Positions 25,796-34,466 of a stretch of 34,503 bases of DNA are shown piece by piece. The translations under genes and the position numbers were made by a program. How positions within the stretch are numbered: position 1 is the first letter of the stretch; each line of letters opens with the position of its first letter. This stretch comes from Caldilineaceae bacterium (GTDB taxonomy: Bacteria; Chloroflexota; Anaerolineae; Caldilineales; Caldilineaceae): assembly GCA_022824685.1 (NCBI GenBank), contig JAJDZJ010000157.1, forward strand, positions 1 through 34,503, written 5' to 3'. Under the pieces are notes generated by a model that was not told where the DNA came from, did no database searches, and saw only the letters and a program-made list of their open reading frames with translations.

Positions 25796-27106
25796 ATGAA
25801 AATCTTGCTGGTTGGGTCCGGCGCGAGGGAGCACGCGCTGGCTTGGAAGTTGGCGCAATCGCGCCATGTCAGGCGAATCTACGCGGCGCCGGGGAACGGG
25901 GGCACGGCCGCCATTCCCATCTGCGCAAACGTCCCCATAGCGGTCGATGATTTGGAAGGGCTGCGCCATTTTGCAGTTGACCGGGACATCGAAATGACTG
26001 TGGTTGGGCCCGAGGTACCTTTGGTTGCAGGCATCGTCGACCTTTTTGAGGATGAGAATCTGACGATTTTCGGGCCGAGCAAGGCCGCTGCCAAACTCGA
26101 AGGCTCTAAGGCATTCGCCAAAGAATTCATGGGCCGGCATGGGATTCCCACCGGTTGGGCCCGGGCGTACACCGATTTCGAAGAGGCTGCCGACTTCGTC
26201 CAGGGACTGTCCGATCTACCTGTTCTGAAGGCCAGTGGGTTGGCGGCTGGCAAGGGCGTGCTTCTGCCGTCAAGTAAGGACGAGGCAATCGAACAGCTGC
26301 GAACGATCATGGTCGATCGCCAATTCGGCGACGCGGGCTCGACTGCGCTTGTGGAAGAACGGCTACAAGGGCCAGAACTGTCGGTTCTTGCCTTTTGCGA
26401 CGGCCAGGATTTCAGTATCGTTCCGGCCGCGCAGGACCATAAACGGCTGCTGGAAGGCGACCGGGGCCCGAACACTGGAGGCATGGGGGCCTTTGCCCCT
26501 TCGCCGCTTGCGACGGATGCTCTGCTGGAGACTGTCGAGCGTGAGATAGTTCTTCCAACGATGGCCGGCATGGCCTCTGAGGGGAACCTATACAAGGGCA
26601 TCCTTTACGCTGGCCTCATGCTCACTGAACGGGGCCCCAAAGTCTTGGAGTTTAACTGTCGATTCGGCGACCCCGAGGCACAGGTCATTTTACCTTTGCT
26701 GCAGACCGACTTGGCGGAACTGATGTTGGCCTGTTGCCACGGTCAGCTGGCTGGGCAGGACCCGGTCTGGGCCGACAGTTTCGCCGTGACCGTCGTCATG
26801 GCTTCAGGGGGCTATCCAGACTCGTATGATATTGGCAAGGTCATCACAGGTCTTCCGGACGATACGGTTGACGACTGCGGCGGCTTCGTCTTTCACGCCG
26901 GGACTCGTTTGGAAGCCCATGACGTTCAAGGCCAAGGGAAGTCAGGGCCAACTGTGCTTTCCGACGGCGGCCGTGTGCTTTCGGTCTCGGCTTCTGGATG
27001 CAACTTCAGGACTGCTGTAGATGAAGCCTACCGGTTGGTTGACCAGATTCAGTTTGATAACGCGGTCTGGCGAACAGACATCGGCCAAGACATTGTCACT
27101 TTGTAG
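25796..27106 (+). CDS. purD: Phosphoribosylamine-glycine ligase PurD
   Basis: ATP-grasp enzyme that joins phosphoribosylamine, the product of PurF, to glycine. It has 436 residues from the ATG at 25796 (AGGAA just upstream). A TTG at 25781 adds 5 residues without a good site. Motifs are ILLVGSGAREHALAWKL, GPSKAAAKLEGSKAFAKEFM, LKASGLAAGKGVLL, PAAQDHKRLLEGDRGPNTGG, MGAFAPSPL and EFNCRFGDPEAQVILPLL. It follows purF after a 158-nt gap, longer than other gaps in the cluster, so it may have its own promoter, though none is convincing. It is the last purine gene in the window. Confidence 0.96.
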   Translation: MKILLVGSGAREHALAWKLAQSRHVRRIYAAPGNGGTAAIPICANVPIAVDDLEGLRHFAVDRDIEMTVVGPEVPLVAGIVDLFEDENLTIFGPSKAAAKLEGSKAFAKEFMGRHGIPTGWARAYTDFEEAADFVQGLSDLPVLKASGLAAGKGVLLPSSKDEAIEQLRTIMVDRQFGDAGSTALVEERLQGPELSVLAFCDGQDFSIVPAAQDHKRLLEGDRGPNTGGMGAFAPSPLATDALLETVEREIVLPTMAGMASEGNLYKGILYAGLMLTERGPKVLEFNCRFGDPEAQVILPLLQTDLAELMLACCHGQLAGQDPVWADSFAVTVVMASGGYPDSYDIGKVITGLPDDTVDDCGGFVFHAGTRLEAHDVQGQGKSGPTVLSDGGRVLSVSASGCNFRTAVDEAYRLVDQIQFDNAVWRTDIGQDIVTL

Positions 27107-27238
27107 AATTGTCAGAGATGTATCAGCGCCCAGACGCGAGATCCCCAATCGGAACCGTCGGCAATTCTGCATCAGCCCCAGCTACTTCCTTCTCTTTCGG
27201 ATACAATCTCCAACTTCATACACTATTGTGGAGGTCTC

Positions 27239-28786
27239 ATGGCTCTGATTCCATCAATGCTGCTCAAGCGTCTCTATACCTACGCCAGCCTACAGAATAC
27301 CGGCGACGGCGTACAGTTCTCGCTCAAGAATCGGCTGAGCGACGCCACGTTGACGGGATTTCACGGCATTAGCATCGACGGCCAAGCAGTTGCCAACGAA
27401 AGCATAACTCTCGACTTTGGCGAAGGGAAAGTACTTTCACCTGAACAGGTAAACAGCGGAGCGCCGGTCGAATTCCCCTTGCGCAAAGAAGTGATTATCA
27501 CTGCGGGGATCCCTTCTCTGGATAACGGACATCACGAGATTCGGATTGGTGTGCAGACTTCGCCATTTGGGCGTATTCAGTTCACTGTCGATGACGCCAT
27601 TGCGGAAAGAGTTGAGGCGGCCCGAATCCCCCGCGACCGTGATGACGACTACGGCGAAGCCGCCATTCGGGACCGTCAGAAGTTTGTGGCCGAGTACACG
27701 GGCCAGACGCTGGAGCACATTTCCAAGTATTCGTTCGATCCCCAGATTACGCAAGGCAACGTCGAGAATTTCACCGGTGTGGCGCAGATTCCGCTGGGAT
27801 TTGCCGGACCGATCACGATCTGCGGCGAGCACGCAGAGGGGGACTTTTTGATTCCGCTGGCGACAACCGAGGGAACGCTCGTTGCTTCCTACAACAGGGG
27901 CATGAAGTTGCTTAACTTGTCCGGCGGCGTCAAATGCACAGTCGTGGCCGATGGAATGCAGAGGGCCCCGGTTTTTGTATTTGATGATGCCCGCGGCGCC
28001 CGCGACTTCATTGAGTGGGTAGGCGAAAACATGACTCCCATCAGAGAGGAGGCGGAAGCCACCTCCAGCGTGGCCAGGCTGGATAACATCGATCCCTATC
28101 AGTCCAATAAATTTGCGTTCCTGCGCTTTAATTTTCGAACCGGTGACGCCGCCGGACAGAACATGGTAGGGCGGGCTACGTTTGCCGCCTGCTCCTGGAT
28201 TCTGGACCACTATAGCGGCCCGGAAATCAAGCGATTCTACCTGGAGTCAAACTTTGCTACGGACAAGAAATCGTCCCAGGTGAATATCATGCGAACGCGC
28301 GGCAAGCGCGTTACCGCTGAGGCAACGGTTCCACGAGATGTTCTGATTCAGAACATGCGCGTGAGACCAGAGCAGCTATTCGACCACTACAGTGTTGCGA
28401 ATATCGGCTCGATTCTGGCTGGCGTCAATAACAACGGTCTCCACTCGGCCAATGCGATCACGGCCATCTTCATTGCCACAGGACAGGACGTAGCCAATGT
28501 TGCCGAGTCCTCAGCGGGACTGATATACGTCGAACTGACAGATGAAAAGGATCTCTATATTTCTATCACCATTCCATCGCTAATTGTGGCTACTTACGGC
28601 GGCGGAACTGGATTGGCAACGCAGAAGGAGTGCCTCGAGCTGCTGGGCTGCAGCGGCAAGGACAAGGTCTACAAATTTGCCGAAATTGTCGCAGGAACGG
28701 TCTTGGCGGGAGAGCTGTCATTGGCCGCCGCGATCAGTTCGTTGGATTGGGTTAGCAGCCACGAGGAATATGGCCGAAATCGCTAG
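27239..28786 (+). CDS. Class I-type HMG-CoA reductase with extra N-terminal domain
   Basis: NADPH-dependent HMG-CoA reductase-like enzyme (mevalonate formation), 515 residues, starting at an ATG with GTGGAGGT upstream. All four catalytic residues can be placed: E211 in ATTEGTLVASYNRG, K343 in FATDKKSSQVN, D417 in ATGQDVANVAESS and H508 in SSHEEYG at the C terminus. The E-K spacing of 132 equals that of human HMGR, and the other spacings are close. SNFATDKK and GQDVANV match class I better than class II. Residues 1 to about 120 are not part of the catalytic fold and not a membrane anchor. They look like a soluble beta-rich domain (VQFSLKNRLSDATLTGF and similar). Its partner or substrate role is unknown. 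The gene follows purD by 132 nt and no other mevalonate gene is visible, so an unusual acyl-CoA substrate cannot be excluded. Confidence 0.88.
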   Translation: MALIPSMLLKRLYTYASLQNTGDGVQFSLKNRLSDATLTGFHGISIDGQAVANESITLDFGEGKVLSPEQVNSGAPVEFPLRKEVIITAGIPSLDNGHHEIRIGVQTSPFGRIQFTVDDAIAERVEAARIPRDRDDDYGEAAIRDRQKFVAEYTGQTLEHISKYSFDPQITQGNVENFTGVAQIPLGFAGPITICGEHAEGDFLIPLATTEGTLVASYNRGMKLLNLSGGVKCTVVADGMQRAPVFVFDDARGARDFIEWVGENMTPIREEAEATSSVARLDNIDPYQSNKFAFLRFNFRTGDAAGQNMVGRATFAACSWILDHYSGPEIKRFYLESNFATDKKSSQVNIMRTRGKRVTAEATVPRDVLIQNMRVRPEQLFDHYSVANIGSILAGVNNNGLHSANAITAIFIATGQDVANVAESSAGLIYVELTDEKDLYISITIPSLIVATYGGGTGLATQKECLELLGCSGKDKVYKFAEIVAGTVLAGELSLAAAISSLDWVSSHEEYGRNR

Positions 28787-28807
28787 AGAGGGAAGGGCTG
28801 AGAGACA

Positions 28808-28828
28808 GGTCGCGACAAGCTTGCGACC
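28808..28828 (+). terminator. Small hairpin after the HMG-CoA reductase gene
   Basis: GGTCGC (28808-28813) and GCGACC (28823-28828) form a 6-bp stem with a 9-nt loop, 22 nt after the stop codon. A CCGG-CCGG pair follows. There is no T-run, so this may be a 3'-end structure rather than a true terminator. Confidence 0.3.
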
Positions 28829-28930
28829 CGGCAAGAAGTCCGGACGTGGCGAGGCCCGCCAGAAAGAGATACGCCGCATATGGTGTGCCTGCGGCAACGA
28901 CCGAAAGCGGCGCTAGAAGGGAGGAATGGC

Positions 28931-28952
28931 GGGCACCATGTTCCTGGCGCCC
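28931..28952 (-). terminator. Hairpin downstream of tRNA-Gln
   Basis: On the - strand an 8-bp stem (28952-28945 with 28938-28931, one G-U pair) with a 6-nt loop lies 17 nt after the tRNA. It is followed by a pyrimidine-rich stretch without a long T-run. It probably marks the 3' end of the tRNA-Gln transcript. Confidence 0.45.
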
Positions 28953-28969
28953 GTATGCAGTTTGTAGAG

Positions 28970-29041
28970 CTGGGGGACAGGGATTTGAACCCCGATCACC
29001 TGATCCAGAGTCAGGCGTTTTGCCGATTAAACTATCCCCCA
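28970..29041 (-). tRNA. tRNA-Gln (anticodon CTG)
   Basis: Cloverleaf of 72 nt on the - strand. The acceptor TGGGGGA pairs with TCCCCCA, followed by discriminator G; the first base T is typical of tRNA-Gln. The anticodon stem is CCTGA/TCAGG with loop CTCTGGA and anticodon CTG. The T arm is GGGG-TTCAAAT-CCC(T). No CCA is encoded. It lies downstream of gltX on the same strand but has its own promoter. Confidence 0.96.
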
Positions 29042-29063
29042 TCGACCTGAAAGCAACGGCACA

Positions 29064-29093
29064 ATTCTAGCACATTTGACCGCGCCAAACCAA
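29064..29093 (-). promoter_or_regulatory. Candidate tRNA-Gln promoter
   Basis: On the - strand TTGGTT (29093-29088) and TAGAAT (29069-29064) are spaced by 18 nt. The -10 box matches 5 of 6 consensus bases and the -35 box 3 of 6. RNA would start near 29057, 16 nt before the tRNA. Confidence 0.5.
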
Positions 29094-29177
29094 ATCAGGC
29101 TCGCATTCGCGTACATGCAGCCTTAACAGACCTGCCAGACCGTCGCCTCTGGCGCCTTAAGGTTGCTCTTTCGCCAG

Positions 29178-30710
29178 TTACGTCTCGACTTCTGCGAACT
29201 GTTCCTCCAGAATTGAGGCGGCCCGTTCGATGCGCTGCACTGCCTCCTCACGGCCAAGCGCTTCGATACTCTCAAATAACGGGGGCGAGACTTTTTTGCC
29301 ACTGATCGCGCCGCGGATTGGCCCGAAAAAGCTCCCCGCCTTTACTCCAAATTCCTCTGCCTTGGCTCGGAACTCTTCCTGAATTGTGTCACCCGAAAAC
29401 GGTTGGACGCGTCCCAGCAGGAGGGCGCCTGCGCGCAACAGTTCAGCGCTTTTGGCTGCGTCAAGTTTGCGACCAATCAGCAGCTTTGGATTGTCATAGC
29501 ACATCTGATCCGAGTCCAGGAAGGCCCAATCCAGCCAGCTCGCGGCCTCGTCAAGACGTTTGATTCGTTCCTGGATTACTGGGATCAAAATATCGAGCTT
29601 GCCTCCCGCGTTCAATTCGGCAGAAGACATGCCGAGCTGCCGACTGAGAAATGGCAGCAGCGCTGCCTTGAGAGCGGCGGGCGTCAACGAACGAATATAG
29701 AGACCGTTGAGCCAGTCCAGCTTTTCATAGGGAAGCGCAGCCGCCGATGGATTTATCTCATTCAGTTGAAACTTTGCGATGGCCTCCTCTCGGCTAAAGA
29801 CCTCCTGATCGGGATCGTAGTTCCAGCCTACGTTCGTGAGAAAGTTGAACATTGCGTCGGGCAAGTACCCTGCGCTTTCAAACTCGTGCACAAGCGCCAG
29901 GAATTCTTTCCCTGCCACCTGCTTTTTGCGTTTACTCATTTTGCCTTTGCCGCTAGGGTCAAGGATTACTGGCAAATGAACCAGGACCGGCATGTCCCAG
30001 CCAAAGGCGTCAACGATTCGCTTGTGGATAGGCGCAGTCGACAGCCACTCTTCGCCGCGCAATACGTGCGTAATCTGCATCAGGTGATCATCAACCATTG
30101 CAGCCAGATGGTACGTCGGCATGCCGTCAGCCTTCAGTAGTATTTCATCTCGCAGATCTCGGTTCTCGACCGCGATTTCGCCTCTCAGGAGATCGTTGAA
30201 AACGGTCACCCCCTCAAGCGGGACGGCGAAGCGGATGGCGTAAGGGAGGCCTTTGTCCATGCGCTCTTGAATCTCGTCCTCGGTCAAGTTTCGGCAGCGC
30301 CTGTCGTATCCGGTAGGTTTGCCCGAGCGTCTCTGTTCGTCGCGCATCGACTCAAGTTGCTCCGGCGTGCAAAAGCATCGATACGCATGCCCCAACTCGA
30401 TCAGGCTATGGGCCTTCTCGCGGTAAATCTCCTGCCTTTCGGATTGCACGTACGGCGCGAACGGCCCCCCGATGTCCGGCCCTTCGTCCCAGTCCAATCC
30501 CAACCATTTAAGGCCCCGCATCAGGCTTTCAAGGCTTTCAGGGTCGAAACGCCTGCGGTCGGTGTCCTCAATGCGCAATATGAACTGGCCGTCGGTTCGA
30601 CGCGCCCACAACCAGTCAAACAGGGCGGTGCGGAGGCCGCCCAAATGCAGTTGACCGGTCGGGCTGGGCGCGAACCGAACTCTGACCGGTGTGTCCCCGT
30701 TATTCGTCAT
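29178..30710 (-). CDS. gltX: Glutamyl-tRNA synthetase GltX
   Basis: Class I aminoacyl-tRNA synthetase that charges tRNA-Glu with glutamate, 510 residues. The HIGH-type motif is PSPTGQLHLGGLRTALF (residues 16-32), followed by FILRIEDTDRRR. The second ATP motif is KGKMSKRKK. The C-terminal helical anticodon-binding domain is present. The ending RIERAASILEEQFAEVET and the length are normal. Many bacteria lacking GlnRS use a GluRS that also charges tRNA-Gln and then amidate the product with GatCAB. Whether this enzyme is of that kind cannot be read by eye, though tRNA-Gln lies just downstream. It has only a weak ribosome-binding site (AAGGCAAG) and is divergent from the 31064 operon. Confidence 0.96.
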   Translation of the reverse strand: MTNNGDTPVRVRFAPSPTGQLHLGGLRTALFDWLWARRTDGQFILRIEDTDRRRFDPESLESLMRGLKWLGLDWDEGPDIGGPFAPYVQSERQEIYREKAHSLIELGHAYRCFCTPEQLESMRDEQRRSGKPTGYDRRCRNLTEDEIQERMDKGLPYAIRFAVPLEGVTVFNDLLRGEIAVENRDLRDEILLKADGMPTYHLAAMVDDHLMQITHVLRGEEWLSTAPIHKRIVDAFGWDMPVLVHLPVILDPSGKGKMSKRKKQVAGKEFLALVHEFESAGYLPDAMFNFLTNVGWNYDPDQEVFSREEAIAKFQLNEINPSAAALPYEKLDWLNGLYIRSLTPAALKAALLPFLSRQLGMSSAELNAGGKLDILIPVIQERIKRLDEAASWLDWAFLDSDQMCYDNPKLLIGRKLDAAKSAELLRAGALLLGRVQPFSGDTIQEEFRAKAEEFGVKAGSFFGPIRGAISGKKVSPPLFESIEALGREEAVQRIERAASILEEQFAEVET

Positions 30711-31063
30711 GGTCTTGCCTTGAAGATCCCTTCGTCGTCGGCTACTTGATGGAATGCGCCCGAAAGGTTATCACACGAGCTCAGGTTCGTCAACGTCACA
30801 GGCGCGCAATGAAACCGGGATCTCGAGCGATGCCGGGATTTTTTCGTGGAACCGATTCCAATTGCATACATTTCTGGTCATTTGACCCCGTTTCTCCTGT
30901 CCGCGGAACATATCGGTAATCTGGAATTGCGACTCCTAAGCGCGTCGGCTATACTGTCTGACAAAACTTTCCGCCGAGATTGGCCTGCTGAAGAGGGGAA
31001 TGGCAGGAGACGGCGGGACTGCAGTGTGAGTAGAAACGACGTAGCCAGGCACAGGAATCCAGC
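30711..31063. other. Divergent intergenic region, 353 nt
   Basis: It lies between gltX (leftward) and the three-gene operon starting at 31064 (rightward). The only convincing element is the + strand promoter at 30927-30955. I found no clear gltX promoter, terminator, RNA gene or coding frame with family-like content. Confidence 0.5.
30927..30955 (+). promoter_or_regulatory. Sigma70-like promoter for the 31064-34187 operon
   Basis: TTGCGA (30927-30932) and TATACT (30950-30955) are spaced by exactly 17 nt and match consensus in 4 and 5 of 6 positions. RNA would start near 30962, giving a leader of about 100 nt. It is one of the best promoter matches in the window. Confidence 0.6.
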
Positions 31064-32494
31064 TTGCCCGTGAACTACCACCCTGTCGGTTTCGACATTG
31101 CCACTGGCGCAGTGACCTCTGTCGCTGCCGCCTTAGAGAACAGATTTCACTTTCCGGCAGCCGGAGCAAAGCTGGGACGACAGTTATCACTTCTGCGGCT
31201 AAGTTCCCGTCTTCCCCGTAGTATGGGCGCGGGCCTGGCAGTGTGGGCGACTGAGAACAAGCCCCACAGCAAATCCATTTCCTTTAACCTGACGACCGCA
31301 GACCTTGCCCAGTGGAACGTAAGTCAGTACGACGGACTTGATTCTGACAGGAGATTCGATACGATCGTCGTCGGCGTGCCTTCCGGCGCAACCGCGCACC
31401 TTTGCGCCAGCCTCGGCGCCCCACTACTGGCGGACTCCTTCCCGATTACATTTTCCGCCCGGGGCAAGCCAGATGACATTGCGGGCTATCAGCAGAGAAG
31501 TGTCGACTTGCTTACCCCGATTTTGAATCACAACCCAGACCTGTTGGCGGTAAGTGTCTTTGATCCGATTCACTCACGGCAGCTCATAAGGAAGGGCGTA
31601 AGCATACATCTTAAGCTGGCAACGCTTCCGGATCAGTACAAGAGGTTCATTCGCGAACGGCTGATGCCGGGTGGGTCGGTTCTCCTCCTGACCTGTTCAG
31701 CCAAGTGGAGCCAGTACGAGATTGGTGCCCGGCACAGGCTGCAGATTGGAGGCTACGGCGGATTTACGGATCAGGAGTACATTCGCGGCACGCCGTGGCT
31801 GGACGACTGGCTGCATGAAGAAGGAGGCTTGCAGCGCAGCGGGTGGAGACTCTCGCGGCATTGGACCTATCAGCCGGAGGCCCAGTGGGGCTCGATTTCA
31901 GGTTTTGCAAGGTCGGTCCGTGACTATGCCGGCGATGAAGGATTGCCGATAAACAGCCTTGATTTTTCCTCAGTGGACGAGATCAGCCGGATGGCGTTCT
32001 ATGCGTGGCAGTGGCTCTACTATCTGTTACGCATTCAACCTGGAGCGGTTCTCATCGAGAGTGGTCCCCAAATGAATCCCGTGATCGGCTTTCGCAGCCC
32101 TGTGATTCCACTGTGGATGCCGTCTACATGCACACGAAGTCACCTCTTGTTGCAAGAGATCATTCCTGACTTTCCTCCTCAAATTCCTGTTCTCTTTCAG
32201 GCATGGCCGACCGGCAATCTCACCCCGGACGTGATACCTGCCAAAATCTGGAATACGACTCTAGCTGGACGGCACGGTCGCTGGTTAGGGGGCGACCCGC
32301 TGCGATTCCCTGGTGACTTTTCGACTATCGCTCATATGACACCGGCCATTGAGGAGTGGAGTAAACGCCATTCCTACAGACTCCCCCGCCTTTTGACCTG
32401 CGACGAACTGATGGAACTGCAGTCGCTTCTGGCGAACGGAGCAGGCCAGGCGAACGGTCAGATTTCGGAGGAGTCTGAGCAGGTGGAGTATTAG
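31064..32494 (+). CDS. Protein of unknown function, 476 aa, first gene of a catabolic-looking operon
   Basis: I do not recognise the family. The start is a TTG at 31064 with AGGAA about 8 nt upstream; a GTG at 31070 is possible. The protein seems soluble. It has an alpha/beta-looking middle, with FDTIVVGVPSGATAHLCASL at about residues 104-123 and RLMPGGSVLLLTCSAKWS near 203-220, and a Trp/Tyr-rich second half (WQWLYYLLRIQPG, IPLWMPSTCTRS). No signal peptide or metal motif is obvious. The GGSVLLLTC strand loosely recalls Rossmann-like folds, which is not enough for a call. The gene ends 4 nt before a TIM-barrel isomerase, with an SMP-30 lactonase next, so a role in sugar or sugar-acid metabolism is plausible but only inferred. 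Confidence 0.75.
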   Translation: MPVNYHPVGFDIATGAVTSVAAALENRFHFPAAGAKLGRQLSLLRLSSRLPRSMGAGLAVWATENKPHSKSISFNLTTADLAQWNVSQYDGLDSDRRFDTIVVGVPSGATAHLCASLGAPLLADSFPITFSARGKPDDIAGYQQRSVDLLTPILNHNPDLLAVSVFDPIHSRQLIRKGVSIHLKLATLPDQYKRFIRERLMPGGSVLLLTCSAKWSQYEIGARHRLQIGGYGGFTDQEYIRGTPWLDDWLHEEGGLQRSGWRLSRHWTYQPEAQWGSISGFARSVRDYAGDEGLPINSLDFSSVDEISRMAFYAWQWLYYLLRIQPGAVLIESGPQMNPVIGFRSPVIPLWMPSTCTRSHLLLQEIIPDFPPQIPVLFQAWPTGNLTPDVIPAKIWNTTLAGRHGRWLGGDPLRFPGDFSTIAHMTPAIEEWSKRHSYRLPRLLTCDELMELQSLLANGAGQANGQISEESEQVEY

Positions 32495-32498
32495 CGCA

Positions 32499-33290
32499 AT
32501 GTATCTCTCCTGTTGTGTCTGGGCTCTGACCGCATCTCCGGCGGATGTCATTTCGGACATGGGGTCTCTGGGATTTCGCTGGATAGACATCAGGCCGGAT
32601 TTCGCCCCGCCGGAGGAAATGAAGACCCTCGCGGAAAGGCAATCTCTAGGTGTTTCCTCGGTTGCCGCCTCGTTTGGCGTACCCAAAGGCGCCTCCCTTG
32701 ACAGTTCCGACAAAAAGACGCGTGGGAGAGCCCTGGCGCACGTAGAGCAGGCAGTTCGAGATTGTGCAGCTCTTGGTGGAGATGTCGTCTACATGGTGCC
32801 GGGACCCGACGGCAGCCGGTCCGCGTTGCGTGGATACGCCGACTCACTCGTGAGAATCGCGGATTTCGCTGCCGAGAATGATGTAAGGGTTTGCATCGAA
32901 CATTTTCCCGGTACCGCGCTCCCCACTGCTGCTGCCACGTTAGGCTATCTCGATTCGATTGGCCACCCGAATTTGGGCCTCCTCTTCGACATCGGTCACG
33001 TTCAGATCAGCGGTGAGGAGCCGGCCGCTGTTCTCAGGGATGCTGGCGAGAGACTCTTTTACGTACATCTTGATGACAACGACGGAAAAGGAGACCTGCA
33101 TTGGGGCCTCCTTGATGGAGTCCTGACGAAGGAGACACTTCGCGGCACATTTGAGGCCTTGATGGCGATAGGCTACTCCGGCGCGATCAGTCTTGAGCTC
33201 AACCCCGGTTTGACGGATCCCTTCCAGGCTCTCAGGAGAAGCCGCCAAATCGTTATTGAATGTGGATCAGAATTCATGCTCGAATACTAG
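32499..33290 (+). CDS. Sugar phosphate isomerase/epimerase (TIM barrel)
   Basis: Xylose isomerase-like TIM-barrel protein of 263 residues. Probable metal ligands follow the family pattern: E in VRVCIEHFPGTALP, D and H in LLFDIGHVQISGEE, H and D in FYVHLDDNDGKGDLHW, and E in AISLELNPG near the C terminus. This ligand set is more complete than in the related protein at 13524-14309, and the two are not close copies. It starts 4 nt after the preceding gene (GGTGGAG upstream) and is 12 nt from the SMP-30 gene, so the three are one operon. Relatives act on keto sugars, tagatose, inosose or hydroxypyruvate. The exact substrate is unknown. Confidence 0.9.
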   Translation: MYLSCCVWALTASPADVISDMGSLGFRWIDIRPDFAPPEEMKTLAERQSLGVSSVAASFGVPKGASLDSSDKKTRGRALAHVEQAVRDCAALGGDVVYMVPGPDGSRSALRGYADSLVRIADFAAENDVRVCIEHFPGTALPTAAATLGYLDSIGHPNLGLLFDIGHVQISGEEPAAVLRDAGERLFYVHLDDNDGKGDLHWGLLDGVLTKETLRGTFEALMAIGYSGAISLELNPGLTDPFQALRRSRQIVIECGSEFMLEY

Positions 33291-33302
33291 AGGGGGGCAG
33301 GG

Positions 33303-34187
33303 ATGACTTGGCAGTTTGAGATACTGTTGGACCCCATCGGGTTGACTGAAGGGCCATTGTGGGATGGCAATTCGCTCCTGTTCACGAATATCCCAAACAG
33401 TCGCATCATGCGATTCGATCCTTGCGCCGCCGAGTTCAGCGTCTGGCGAGAGGGAACAAATGGGGCAAACGGTCTCATGATGGATGCTGACGGCGTAGTC
33501 AACGCATGCGAGGGTGGCGGCAGGCGGATGGTAAAGTACTTGGACGGCGGGGAGACGATTGAAGTCTGTGCAGAATTTGAAGGACGCCGTCTCAACAGTC
33601 CGAATGATCTGGCAATTGATGGAACAGGAAGGATATGGTTTACCGACCCCCGCTACGGGGACTTCCGGGATGATATGGAGTTGGACCACGAGTCGGTTTA
33701 CCGACTGGAAAGGGAGGAAGACGGCAGCTGGCGTCCCGTGCGGGTAACATTTGACACGACCGCGCCGAATGGACTGCTCCTTTCACCTGATGAAAAGGTC
33801 TTGTATGTAGCCCAAAGCAAGTATGGTGAAGGGGAACATCGGGAATTGCGCGCCTATCCGATTTGCAATGACAGCTCGGAGGGAGGCGGTCCGATAGCAG
33901 GGACATGCAAGGTACTTCATAACTTCTATCCCCATCGCGGCATTGACGGAATGTGCCTGGACAGCGAGGGCAACATTGTCGCAACAGCGGGGTGGGGCCA
34001 GAGCGGCCCAGGGGGGATGATCTATGTCTTCGCCCCAAACGGCAGAGTGCTCGAGACGCATCCTCTGCCTTGCGACAGTCCGACCAATTGCACGTTTGGG
34101 GGCGAGGAACTGCGCGATTTGTATGTAACCAGCTTGGAAGGTCACCTTTTGCGAGCGCAAACGGACCGCCAGGGCTTGGTCAAATGA
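33303..34187 (+). CDS. SMP-30/gluconolactonase/LRE family protein
   Basis: Six-bladed beta-propeller of 294 residues, metal-dependent lactonase family. Metal-site features are TEGPLWDGNSLLFTN (Glu near residue 15), SPNDLAIDGTGRIWFTDPRYG (Asn and Asp), TAPNGLLLSPDEKVLYVAQS (Asn) and HRGIDGMCLDSEGNIVATAG (catalytic Asp). There is no signal peptide, so it is cytoplasmic. GGGGGGCAGGG precedes the ATG, and the gap to the isomerase is 12 nt. Family enzymes hydrolyse sugar-acid lactones such as gluconolactone. With the isomerase next door this suggests oxidation of a sugar to a lactone elsewhere and opening here, but the substrate is inferred, not shown. Confidence 0.92.
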   Translation: MTWQFEILLDPIGLTEGPLWDGNSLLFTNIPNSRIMRFDPCAAEFSVWREGTNGANGLMMDADGVVNACEGGGRRMVKYLDGGETIEVCAEFEGRRLNSPNDLAIDGTGRIWFTDPRYGDFRDDMELDHESVYRLEREEDGSWRPVRVTFDTTAPNGLLLSPDEKVLYVAQSKYGEGEHRELRAYPICNDSSEGGGPIAGTCKVLHNFYPHRGIDGMCLDSEGNIVATAGWGQSGPGGMIYVFAPNGRVLETHPLPCDSPTNCTFGGEELRDLYVTSLEGHLLRAQTDRQGLVK

Positions 34188-34466
34188 CGGAGGAACGGTA
34201 AACGACTTGGTCCAGCTACGTTGCGGCAAGTTTGGCTGGCTGGCAGGCTCGCCTGGGGCCGCTATCCAGCGACAGTTTGCAGCAAGTTTCTGAGGGATCT
34301 GCCAGATTCCTCTCCTCTCAGAAGCCCACCCTCTCAAAGGCTCTCTCACTTCAATACTCTGCCCCCAGGGCAATCGCATCTAAATTGGGTTGAAAAATGG
34401 GTAAGATGACGGAATAGAGACGATTTGATACGATTGAGAGTCCTTTCACCAGACAAGGGGGGACTC
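34188..34466. other. Intergenic region before the right-edge gene
   Basis: 279 nt without a credible gene. TTGAAA near 34389 followed after 17 nt by AATAGA is a weak promoter-like pair on the + strand. I see no clear terminator after the SMP-30 gene. Confidence 0.4.

Noticed and set aside
28808..28828. Shared CAGGTCGCGAC with the 12197-12216 palindrome as a repeat family
   Set aside because: An 11-nt match is common by chance in this length and the surrounding structures differ.
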